From DASZMX01 sp035551475 (GTDB lineage Bacteria > Verrucomicrobiota > Verrucomicrobiia > Limisphaerales > Palsa-1400): 39,538 nt of DNA. Below are positions 33,121 to 39,538 of this stretch, piece by piece. The translations under genes and the position numbers were made by a program. The stretch lies in NCBI GenBank assembly GCA_035551475.1, contig DASZMX010000099.1, forward strand, positions 1 through 39,538, in the 5' to 3' direction. The notes beneath the pieces are model-generated. The model made no database searches, was not told the DNA's origin, and was given only the letters and a program-made list of their open reading frames with translations. Within the stretch, counting starts at the first letter, position 1, and each line of letters begins with the position of its first letter.

Positions 33121-33966
33121 ATGAAACAGTTTGCCACCATCACGGTTATTGGCCGCGACAAAAGCGGCGTCATCGCGCGCGTCACCGGTTTTCTTTTCGA
33201 GCAGGGCGCCAATATCGAGGGCTTGGAGGAGCAGGTCACGCGCGGGCAATTTTCGATGACCATCCAGGCCTCGTGGCTGGCCAAAAAATGGGATGAACCG
33301 CGTTTGCGCGACGGCTTGCAGAAGCTTGCCGCGTCGTTGCGCATGGAGATCGGGCTTAGTTTTGTCGAGGCCCATCGCCGTCAGCGTTTCGCGTTGCTGG
33401 TCACCCGCGAACCGCACGCCATGCAGGCCATACTGGCCGAATGCCGCGCCGGGACCCTCAAGGCCGAGCCTGCGGTCGTTATTTCCAACCGTTCCGATCT
33501 CGAACCGCTGGCCCGCCGTCACGGCCTGCCCTTCGAGCGCGTGGGCTGGGAGCATCGCAACGAGGCGGAGGTCGCCGTCTTGAAATTGCTGGAGAAGCAC
33601 GCGGTTGATTTCGTCGTGCTGGCGCGCTTCATGAAAATTCTCTCGCCGAATTTCGTCTGGCGTTACAAGAACAAGGTCATCAATATTCATCCTTCGCTTC
33701 TACCCAGTTTTCCCGGGCCGCAAGCCTATCGCCAGGCCTACGAGCGCGGCGTCAAAATCGTCGGCGTCACCGCCCATTTTGTCACGATGCACCTGGATGA
33801 AGGCCCGATCATCGCGCAAGGCAGTTTTGCGCTCCGGCCTTCGCTGACGCTGCCGGAAATTGTCGCCGAAGGGCAGAAGCTCGAATCCAAAGTCCTCGTC
33901 AAAGCCATCAAACTTTACCTTCGCAAACGCCTCGATGTGTTCTGGGGCGTGGTCAAAGAAACTTGA
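33121..33966 (+). CDS. purU: Formyltetrahydrofolate deformylase PurU
   Basis: A 281-residue protein, the usual length of PurU (E. coli 280). The N-terminal ACT domain (ATITVIGRDKSGVIARVTGFLFEQGANI) is followed by a formyl-transferase/hydrolase domain. That domain has FALLVTRE, VISNRSDLEPLARRHGLPF, DFVVLARFMKILSPNFV, the catalytic INIHPSLLPSFPG and VGVTAHFVT..LDEGPIIAQ. It hydrolyses 10-formyl-THF to THF and formate, balancing one-carbon pools. It is not an obvious polysaccharide gene although it sits between an epimerase and ugd. The real start is ATG 33121. The ACT domain argues against a sugar N-formyltransferase. Confidence 0.93.
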   Translation: MKQFATITVIGRDKSGVIARVTGFLFEQGANIEGLEEQVTRGQFSMTIQASWLAKKWDEPRLRDGLQKLAASLRMEIGLSFVEAHRRQRFALLVTREPHAMQAILAECRAGTLKAEPAVVISNRSDLEPLARRHGLPFERVGWEHRNEAEVAVLKLLEKHAVDFVVLARFMKILSPNFVWRYKNKVINIHPSLLPSFPGPQAYRQAYERGVKIVGVTAHFVTMHLDEGPIIAQGSFALRPSLTLPEIVAEGQKLESKVLVKAIKLYLRKRLDVFWGVVKET

Positions 33967-33982
33967 GCATTCCAAATTACTA

Positions 33983-35281
33983 ATGAAACTTACCATCATC
34001 GGCACGGGTTATGTGGGTCTGGTCACCGGAACGTGTTTCGCCGAAGCCGGCCACACCGTCATTTGCGTCGATCGCGACGCGGAAAAAGTCAAGCTGCTCC
34101 AGGCGGGCGGCATGCCCATTTATGAGCCGGGGCTCGACGAATTGGTCAAGAAGAACGCCGCCGCCGGCCGCCTCCGTTTCACCGCCAGCACCCAGGACGG
34201 CGTCGATAATTCGGAAGTCATCTTCATCGCCGTGCCCACGCCGCCGCAGGACGACGGCTCCGTTGATCTGAGCTTCATCGAGGGCGTTTCCCGCGAAATC
34301 GCCAGCGCCATGACTTCCTACAAAATCGTCGTGGACAAAAGCACCGTCCCCGTCAAGACCGGCGAAAAAGTCGCCGAGACCATCAAACGCTATTGCAAAG
34401 CGAAGGTGGATTTTGATGTTGTCAGCAATCCCGAATTTCTCCGCGAAGGTTTCGCCGTCGATGATTTTATGAAGCCCGACCGCGTCGTCATTGGCGTCGG
34501 CTCGCCGCGTCCGGTCGCCGCGATGAAGCAGGTGTACGCGCCCTACAACGCGCCGATCATCGTCACGGACATCAATTCCGCCGAGCTGATCAAGCACGCG
34601 GCGAATTCCTTTCTCGCGTTGAAAATTTCCTACATTAACGCCGTGTCCGTCCTGTGCGAAGCTTCCGGCGCGAACGTCCAGGAAGTCGCCAACGGCATGG
34701 GCATGGATGCCCGCATTGGCCGCCGGTTCCTCGACGCTTCGCTCGGCTTCGGGGGCAGTTGTTTCCCCAAAGACCTCAGCGCTTTCATTCAAATTTCCGA
34801 GACGCTGGGTTACAATTTCGGGCTGCTCAAGGAAGTCCAGCGCATCAACGCCGAGCAAATGGATCGTTTTGTCAAAAAAATAGTTGACACGATGTGGGTC
34901 CTCAAAGGCAAGACCCTCGGCGTGCTGGGCCTGGCGTTCAAGCAGAACACCGACGACGTCCGCATGTCGCCCGCCATCGACCTTTGCCTGCGCCTGCGCA
35001 AGGAAGGCGCTGCGTTGCGCGTCCACGATCCGAAGGCGATGGAAAAGGCGCGCCCGATTCTGCCCGGCGTCACTTACGTCGATAACATGGACGACGTGGC
35101 GGACGGCTGCGACGCGCTGATCATCGCCACCGAATGGCCGCAGTTCAAACAGCTCAACCTGGAGCGCGTGCGCAAGGCGCTGACGCATCCGATTATTTTC
35201 GACGGACGCAATATGTTCGAAGTCGCCGAGATGGAGCGGCTCGGCTTCCTTTACAAGAGCATTGGCCGCGGCAAGGCGTAG
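33983..35281 (+). CDS. ugd: UDP-glucose 6-dehydrogenase
   Basis: A 432-residue NAD-dependent UDP-glucose dehydrogenase. It has LTIIGTGYVGLVTGTCFAEAGH, PTPPQDDGSVDLSFI, KSTVPVKTGEK, SNPEFLREGFAVDDFMKPDRVVIG and the catalytic GFGGSCFPKDLSAF (Cys260). LGLAFKQNTDDVRMSPAI is the UGD tail pattern. It oxidises UDP-glucose to UDP-glucuronate, which the epimerase at 35300 can turn into UDP-galacturonate. The true start ATG 33983 lies 16 bases after the purU stop; the upstream extension in this frame overlaps purU and is a shadow. Length agrees with the family. Confidence 0.95.
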   Translation: MKLTIIGTGYVGLVTGTCFAEAGHTVICVDRDAEKVKLLQAGGMPIYEPGLDELVKKNAAAGRLRFTASTQDGVDNSEVIFIAVPTPPQDDGSVDLSFIEGVSREIASAMTSYKIVVDKSTVPVKTGEKVAETIKRYCKAKVDFDVVSNPEFLREGFAVDDFMKPDRVVIGVGSPRPVAAMKQVYAPYNAPIIVTDINSAELIKHAANSFLALKISYINAVSVLCEASGANVQEVANGMGMDARIGRRFLDASLGFGGSCFPKDLSAFIQISETLGYNFGLLKEVQRINAEQMDRFVKKIVDTMWVLKGKTLGVLGLAFKQNTDDVRMSPAIDLCLRLRKEGAALRVHDPKAMEKARPILPGVTYVDNMDDVADGCDALIIATEWPQFKQLNLERVRKALTHPIIFDGRNMFEVAEMERLGFLYKSIGRGKA

Positions 35282-35299
35282 GGTCGTTTTTCGCGACGC

Positions 35300-36250
35300 A
35301 TGAACATTTTGGTTACGGGTGGCGCGGGTTTCATCGGCTCGCACCTTAGCCAGCGCCTGTTGCGGGACGGCCATGCCGTGTGGGTGTTGGACGACCTGAA
35401 TGATTTCTATGATCCGGCGTTGAAGCGCCGCAACCTCGCGGAAATTCAAACCGAGGGCCGCCCGTTTACGTTTGTGCAGGGCGACCTGTCCGACCGCGCC
35501 ACGGTCGAGAAAATGTTCCAGGCGGCGCGCTTTGAGCAGGTGATTCATTTGGCCGCGCGCGCCGGCATCCGGCCCAGTCTGGAGCAGCCCGCTCTTTATC
35601 AGCGCGTCAATGTCGAAGGCACGACGCATATTCTGGAGGCCGCGCGCCAGCACGGCGTCCGCAAGCTCATCCTCGCCTCATCGTCGTCGGTGTACGGCGT
35701 CAACGCCAAGGTCCCATTTGCCGAGAATGATCCCATCAGCACGCCCATTTCGCCTTATGCGGCGAGCAAGCTGGCGTGCGAGGCGCTCGGGCATGTTTAT
35801 CATCATGTGTATGGGCTCGATGTTTCCATGCTGCGCTTTTTCACGGTCTATGGGCCGCGGCAGCGCCCGGATCTTGCCATCCACAAGTTCGCCCGGCGCA
35901 TTGCGGCGGGCGAGCCCATCGATGTTTTTGGCGACGGCTCGACCGCCCGCGATTACACGTATGTCAGCGATATTGTTGACGGCATTGCCGCGTGTGTGAC
36001 GCGCACGTTTGGTTTTGAAATTTTTAACCTCGGCGGCTCGCACCCCGTCCCGCTTTCGCAATTGATCGCCGTGCTGGAGCAAGCCTTGCAGAAACGCGCG
36101 GTTCTGCGCCATCTGCCCGAGCAGCCGGGCGACGTGCCGCGCACCTGGGCCGACGTGGCCAAAGCCGGGCGCATGCTCGGCTACAAACCGCAAGTGGGCC
36201 TCGAGGAAGGCATTGGCCTCTTCGTGGCCTGGTTAAAACGTTATGGTTGA
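35300..36250 (+). CDS. UDP-glucuronate 4-epimerase-like NAD-dependent epimerase
   Basis: A 316-residue extended SDR. GGAGFIGSHLSQRLL binds NAD. LDDLNDFYDPALKRRNL is a UDP-GlcA 4-epimerase hallmark. The Ser/Tyr/Lys set appears as SSSSVYG and YAASK, and LRFFTVYGPRQRPDLAIHKF and YVSDIVDGI complete the pattern. It would convert UDP-glucuronate, made by the preceding ugd, to UDP-galacturonate. The next gene (cysQ) overlaps its end by 8 bases. UDP-glucose 4-epimerase activity is a less likely alternative. Confidence 0.9.
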   Translation: MNILVTGGAGFIGSHLSQRLLRDGHAVWVLDDLNDFYDPALKRRNLAEIQTEGRPFTFVQGDLSDRATVEKMFQAARFEQVIHLAARAGIRPSLEQPALYQRVNVEGTTHILEAARQHGVRKLILASSSSVYGVNAKVPFAENDPISTPISPYAASKLACEALGHVYHHVYGLDVSMLRFFTVYGPRQRPDLAIHKFARRIAAGEPIDVFGDGSTARDYTYVSDIVDGIAACVTRTFGFEIFNLGGSHPVPLSQLIAVLEQALQKRAVLRHLPEQPGDVPRTWADVAKAGRMLGYKPQVGLEEGIGLFVAWLKRYG

Positions 36251-37037
36251 ACTCATCGATAAAGTCTGCAATCTCGCGCGCGAGGCGGGCGAACGCATCA
36301 TGCCGTTCTACCGCGCCGCGCTCACCGTCAAGTCTAAGGAAGATCGCAGCCCCTTGACCGAGGCCGACCTGGCTTCGCACCGGTTTCTTGTCGGCGCCTT
36401 GCCTGACCTGCTGCCGGGCGTCCCGGTTATTTCGGAGGAATCCGAAAACGCCGCGTCGGCCGCGCTGCCCGCGCGCTTCTGGCTGGTCGATCCGCTGGAC
36501 GGCACCAAGGAGTTTTTGAAGGGCACAAATGAATTCACGGTCAACATTGCGCTGGTGAAGGATGGCCATCCGATTCTGGGCGTCGTGTATGCGCCGGCGT
36601 TGGATTTGACTTATTATGGCACGCTGGTCACGGGCGCGTGGCGCCGCGTGGGCGCGCAGGCCGCCTCCCGTTTCACCGCCCGCCGCGCCAATCCGGCGGG
36701 CCTCGCGATCGTCGCCAGCAAGGACCACGCGGGCCCGCTCGTGGCCGATCTCCTGAAAAAATATCCCGCCGCCAGCTTGCGTTCCATGGGAAGCTCGTTG
36801 AAGTTCTGCCTCGTGGCTGAAGGCTCGGCGGACATTTATTTGCGTGATGTTCCCACCATGGAATGGGACACCGCCGCCGCGCATTGCGTGGTGGAGGCCG
36901 CCGGCGGCATCATTTGCCTGCTCGACGGCAGTCCGTTGGTGTACGGCAAGCCCGGCCTGAAAAACCCTTCGATTATCACGCTGGGCGATCCCTCCTTGGC
37001 CCGGGTCGTCACCTCGCCATCCCCACCCGCCACCTGA
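36243..37037 (+). CDS. cysQ: 3'(2'),5'-bisphosphate nucleotidase CysQ
   Basis: A 264-residue metal-dependent phosphatase of the inositol monophosphatase superfamily. It hydrolyses PAP, the by-product of sulfotransferases, to AMP; PAP accumulation inhibits sulfotransferases and RNases. Motifs are VISEESENA, LVDPLDGTKEFLKGTNEFTVNIAL and the C-terminal WDTAAAHCVVEAAGG, which bind the metals. It completes the sulfation set with CysD, CysNC and the sulfotransferase. ATG 36243 overlaps the epimerase end by 8 bases. A role in general sulfur assimilation is also possible. Confidence 0.93.
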   Translation: MVELIDKVCNLAREAGERIMPFYRAALTVKSKEDRSPLTEADLASHRFLVGALPDLLPGVPVISEESENAASAALPARFWLVDPLDGTKEFLKGTNEFTVNIALVKDGHPILGVVYAPALDLTYYGTLVTGAWRRVGAQAASRFTARRANPAGLAIVASKDHAGPLVADLLKKYPAASLRSMGSSLKFCLVAEGSADIYLRDVPTMEWDTAAAHCVVEAAGGIICLLDGSPLVYGKPGLKNPSIITLGDPSLARVVTSPSPPAT

Positions 37038-37040
37038 TTC

Positions 37041-38900
37041 ATGTGCGGCATCGTTGGATACGTCGGGCGCAAGGACGCCTGCCTCATTATAATTGACGGA
37101 CTCCGCCGTCTGCAATACCGCGGCTATGACAGCGCGGGTTTGGCGGCGCTGTGCGACGGCTCCCTCGCCATCCGCAAGAAGAAAGGCAGCATCGATGAGG
37201 GCCTGGCGCCGTTGCTTGCCGGCCAGCCGGTGCGCGGCTCCCTCGGCATCGGCCACACTCGCTGGGCCACGCACGGGCCGCCTTGTGACGAAAATTCTCA
37301 TCCGCACCTCGACCAATCCGGCCGCCTCGCCGTGGCTCATAACGGCGTCATCGAAAATTACGGCGCCCTCAAACAACGGTTGCTGAAAGCGGGCCACGTT
37401 TTTCATTCTGAAACCGACACTGAAGTTCTCGCGCACCTGATTGGCGATTGCCTGGCCAAACGCCGCGCCGCCGCGGAGACGGGGCCTGCGGCGCTCACCG
37501 CCGCAGTGTGCGACGCGTTGCGCGATGTGATTGGAACGTACGGCCTGGTGGTGGTTTCCGCGGATTGCCCGGACACCATTGTCGGCGCGCGCCGCGGTTC
37601 GCCGCTCTTGATCGGCGTTGGTGAAAACGAAAATTTCCTCGCCAGCGACGCCAACGCGATTGTCGCCCACACCCGCCAGGTGGTTTATCTCAATGATTAC
37701 GACGTGGCCACCGTGACCGCTGCGCGGTTTGACGTGCAGAATCTCGGCGCCGACACCGCGCAGGTGCAGATCAGCAAATTGGAATTTGCCTCCGAGGACG
37801 CCGAGCGTGGTGAGCATGCGCATTTCATGCTCAAGGAAATCATGGAGCAGCCTCGCACCGTCGAGAACGCCCTGCGCGGCCGCATCGATGTCCAGGGCGC
37901 GACCGCCAAATTTGGCGGCTTGAACATGACCGCCGCCGAGCTGCGCGCTGTCAACCGCATTGTGATCGGCGCCACCGGCACGAGCTGGCACGCCGCCCTC
38001 GTCGGCGAATATCTGATCGAGGAACTGGCGCACATGCCGGTCGAGGTGGAATATTCCCACGAATTTTATAATCGCAACGCCCCGTTGGAGCGCGACACCG
38101 TGCTGCTCGTCTTGTCGCAATCCGGCGAAACCGCCGACACGCTCGGCGCCTTGCGCGAGGCCAAGCGCCGCGGGCACCGCGCTCTCGCGATTGTCAATGT
38201 CGTGGGCAGCGCCATTGCGCGCGAATCCGACGGCGGCATCTATATGCATGCCGGTCCGGAAATTGGGGTGGCGTCCACCAAGGCGTTTGTCTCGCAGTTG
38301 GTCATTCTCACACTCCTCGCCGTGCATCTTGGGCGGATGCGGATGCTTTCCGCCCATCGCGCCCTGGAAATCCTGCGCGGGCTCGAAGCGTTGCCCCGCC
38401 AGATTGAAGCCATTCTTGCGCAAGGCCCGGCCCTGCAGAAACTCGCCCTCAAATACGCCAACGCGCGGGATTTCTTTTACCTCAGCCGCGGCTACAATTT
38501 TCCCATCGCCCTGGAAGGGGCGCTCAAGCTCAAGGAAATTTCCTATCTCCACGCCGAGGGCTATTCGGCCGCCGAGATGAAGCACGGCCCCATTGCTTTG
38601 ATTGACAAAGGCACCCCCGCCGTCATCCTGGCCCCGCAGGATTCCATGCACGACAAAACCATGGCCAACCTCGCCATGATCAAGGCCCGGCAAGGCCCCA
38701 TCGTCCTCCTCGCCACCGAAGGCGACACCCCGGCCGCGGCGCTGGCGGACGACGTCATTTACCTGCCCCGCACCCTGGAGCCATTGTACCCCATTTTATC
38801 CATCATCCCGCTCCAACTCTTCGCCTACCACCTCGCCGTCGCCCGAGGCTGTGATGTTGACAAACCCCGCAACCTCGCCAAGAGCGTCACGGTGGAGTGA
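37041..38900 (+). CDS. glmS: Glutamine-fructose-6-phosphate aminotransferase GlmS
   Basis: A 619-residue glucosamine-6-phosphate synthase. The N-terminal Ntn glutaminase begins MCGIVGYVGRK (Cys2 nucleophile), followed by RLQYRGYDSAGL, IGHTRWATHG, HNGVIENY and ETDTEVLAHLI. Two SIS domains include GTSWHAALVGEYLIEELA, SQSGETADTLGALREAK and GYSAAEMKHGPIALID. The C-terminus ends with the family's DKPRNLAKSVTVE. It makes GlcN-6-P, the entry to UDP-GlcNAc for amino sugars and the cell wall. The start ATG 37041 is 3 bases after cysQ. It is the last plus-strand gene of the cluster. No glmS ribozyme is possible in the 3-base gap. It may be the housekeeping copy or a cluster-dedicated one. Confidence 0.97.
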   Translation: MCGIVGYVGRKDACLIIIDGLRRLQYRGYDSAGLAALCDGSLAIRKKKGSIDEGLAPLLAGQPVRGSLGIGHTRWATHGPPCDENSHPHLDQSGRLAVAHNGVIENYGALKQRLLKAGHVFHSETDTEVLAHLIGDCLAKRRAAAETGPAALTAAVCDALRDVIGTYGLVVVSADCPDTIVGARRGSPLLIGVGENENFLASDANAIVAHTRQVVYLNDYDVATVTAARFDVQNLGADTAQVQISKLEFASEDAERGEHAHFMLKEIMEQPRTVENALRGRIDVQGATAKFGGLNMTAAELRAVNRIVIGATGTSWHAALVGEYLIEELAHMPVEVEYSHEFYNRNAPLERDTVLLVLSQSGETADTLGALREAKRRGHRALAIVNVVGSAIARESDGGIYMHAGPEIGVASTKAFVSQLVILTLLAVHLGRMRMLSAHRALEILRGLEALPRQIEAILAQGPALQKLALKYANARDFFYLSRGYNFPIALEGALKLKEISYLHAEGYSAAEMKHGPIALIDKGTPAVILAPQDSMHDKTMANLAMIKARQGPIVLLATEGDTPAAALADDVIYLPRTLEPLYPILSIIPLQLFAYHLAVARGCDVDKPRNLAKSVTVE

Positions 38901-39099
38901 CGGTTGCCAAACGCTTGAGTTAGTTTAGCCGGGGGGATGAAAAAACCCCTTAAAGACGGTAATGTGTGAACCCGAGAACAAACCCGTAATCTTGACCTCC
39001 TTCTTCCGCAGAGAAGAAGGCGCTGATCGCTCCAAGTCTCTGAAAGCCACAGGAAGGCCACGCGGTTCTTTAGCTGTCCTGGTCCAGCGTTCGTTTAGA
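38901..39099. other. Intergenic region between convergent genes, with a hairpin
   Basis: This 199-base region separates glmS from the convergent minus-strand gene. GGGGGG (38931-38936) and CCCC (38946-38949) enclose an A-rich loop, a weak candidate for the glmS terminator. A perfect 8-bp hairpin CCTTCTTC (38999-39006)/GAAGAAGG (39013-39020) has a 6-base loop but no T tract on either strand. Small open frames here lack coding character. GC content falls from here to the right edge. Confidence 0.5.
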
Positions 39100-39538
39100 T
39101 CACCCTTCACGCCTGGAATCCTTCAGGGACTTCAGCCAAACTTCCAGCTCTTGAATCTCGGAAATCTTTTCGGCGGCTTGCTTTTTCCATTCAGGCCATT
39201 CTTTCTGAATAAAATCTGCCAATGGGCCAGGACGGTTCCGCCACAAATCCGCTGGGATCGCATCTTGAAAATCGATTCCATGTTTTATGGCGGCTTTGAT
39301 TCCAAGATCGTGACCGGAGTTTGTTCGCATGCGGTTGGCCCAGCGTAAAAGCACTTTTTCCGTTCCGCCTTTCATCGTCAACTCGGTGAGGTACTGGCGC
39401 AAAATTGCGATGGAAAGGCGAAGGTGCTTCAGGTCTTGCCTGTCTCCTGCATTCTGCGGAAGAGTCATGAGGTTGACGGTCTTGCTTTCGACGCAATGCA
39501 GGGGGTGTAAAAGTTTGAGGTCTATCTCTTGCTCAAAT
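39100..39538 (-). CDS. Hypothetical protein, possible nucleotidyltransferase-like C-terminal part (5' truncated by window)
   Basis: A minus-strand frame of about 145 residues is open from the right edge to TGA at 39100-39102. The in-frame ATG ending at 39468 is probably internal, because the frame reads on through LHPLHCVESKTVNLM. That segment, with DRQDLKHLRLSIAILRQYL, resembles the C-terminal part of AbiEii-type or minor nucleotidyltransferases, but this is from memory of the pattern and not certain. The helical, Lys/Glu-rich tail (WPEWKKQAAEKISEIQELEVW) has no named motif. Base composition (about 47% GC in places) is well below the polysaccharide genes, so it is likely outside the cluster and may be acquired DNA. 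Confidence 0.65.
   Translation of the reverse strand, partial: FEQEIDLKLLHPLHCVESKTVNLMTLPQNAGDRQDLKHLRLSIAILRQYLTELTMKGGTEKVLLRWANRMRTNSGHDLGIKAAIKHGIDFQDAIPADLWRNRPGPLADFIQKEWPEWKKQAAEKISEIQELEVWLKSLKDSRREG

Noticed and set aside
33980..35653. Antisense open frame (557 codons) opposite ugd
   Set aside because: Shadow of a confidently assigned UDP-glucose dehydrogenase.
36024..38693. Long antisense open frame (889 codons) opposite the epimerase, cysQ and glmS
   Set aside because: It mirrors well-recognised genes in the other strand and has no family motifs. It is explained by GC-rich third codon positions, which leave few stops on the antisense strand.
38999..39020. 8-bp hairpin read as a terminator
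   Set aside because: The stem is perfect but there is no T tract on either strand, so terminator function is not supported.
38962..39348. Plus-strand open frame (128 codons) after glmS
   Set aside because: It overlaps the minus-strand gene that is open to the window edge. It has no recognisable motif and its composition looks non-coding.
1..39538. CRISPR arrays, insertion sequences, phage genes or attachment-site duplications
   Set aside because: No regularly spaced repeats, transposase, integrase or flanking repeats were seen. The tRNA 3' end is not visibly duplicated in the window, though I could not search exhaustively.

Overview
The window is a dense, almost entirely plus-strand gene cluster for making a cell-surface polysaccharide (EPS, capsule or O-antigen type). 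It comes from a GC-rich Gram-negative bacterium. The style points to Verrucomicrobiota (Pedosphaera/Limisphaerales-like): Asn/Thr-rich secreted beta-helix proteins, a 'PPTNLRVV'-type tail, few Shine-Dalgarno sequences and many 4-base ATGA overlaps. That lineage call is inference from style; no rRNA or other phylogenetic marker is present.

Layout. Positions 1-1783 hold the 3' end of a sugar aminotransferase and a FemAB/GNAT-like transferase. Positions 1849-8596 hold a Wzz/Wzc-like co-polymerase with a degenerate kinase domain, a polysaccharide deacetylase-glycosyltransferase fusion, an FkbM methyltransferase and a Wzy/ligase-like membrane protein. At 8622-8637 a near-perfect sigma-54 promoter precedes two paralogous secreted beta-helix proteins with an SDR gene between them. 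Positions 12930-18054 hold a Gfo/Idh oxidoreductase, a GT2, an alpha/alpha-barrel protein and an AsnB amidotransferase. An unusual tRNA-Gly(UCC) at 18132-18205 lies just upstream of a second FemAB/GNAT-like gene, then a sulfotransferase and an AsnB-like protein without its Cys nucleophile. Positions 22032-25736 form a translationally coupled run: GT9, heptose-7-phosphate kinase, GT4 and GmhA. A Wzx-type flippase and a YdcF/DUF218-like protein follow. Positions 28109-38900 are precursor supply: CysD, CysN-CysC fusion, UDP-HexNAc dehydrogenase, epimerase, PurU, UDP-glucose dehydrogenase, UDP-glucuronate 4-epimerase-like, CysQ and GlmS. After glmS the GC content drops and a minus-strand gene enters from the right edge.

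How the genes fit together. CysD/CysNC make PAPS, the sulfotransferase uses it, and CysQ removes the PAP by-product. The two UDP-sugar dehydrogenases and epimerases would give acidic sugars (UDP-GlcA, UDP-GalA, UDP-HexNAcA), and GlmS feeds amino sugars. GmhA and the HldE kinase domain supply heptose phosphate. The glycosyltransferases, Wzx, Wzy-like and Wzz-like proteins assemble and polymerise the chain. The coherent reading is a sulfated, uronic-acid-rich polysaccharide, possibly heptose-containing. The initiating phosphoglycosyl transferase and the outer-membrane exporter are not in the window.

The observations most worth a second look are the tRNA-Gly lacking the conserved G19-C56 pair beside a FemAB/GNAT-like gene, the complete sulfation module, the sigma-54 promoter, the degenerate Wzc P-loop, the deacetylase-GT4 fusion and the Cys-less AsnB homologue.
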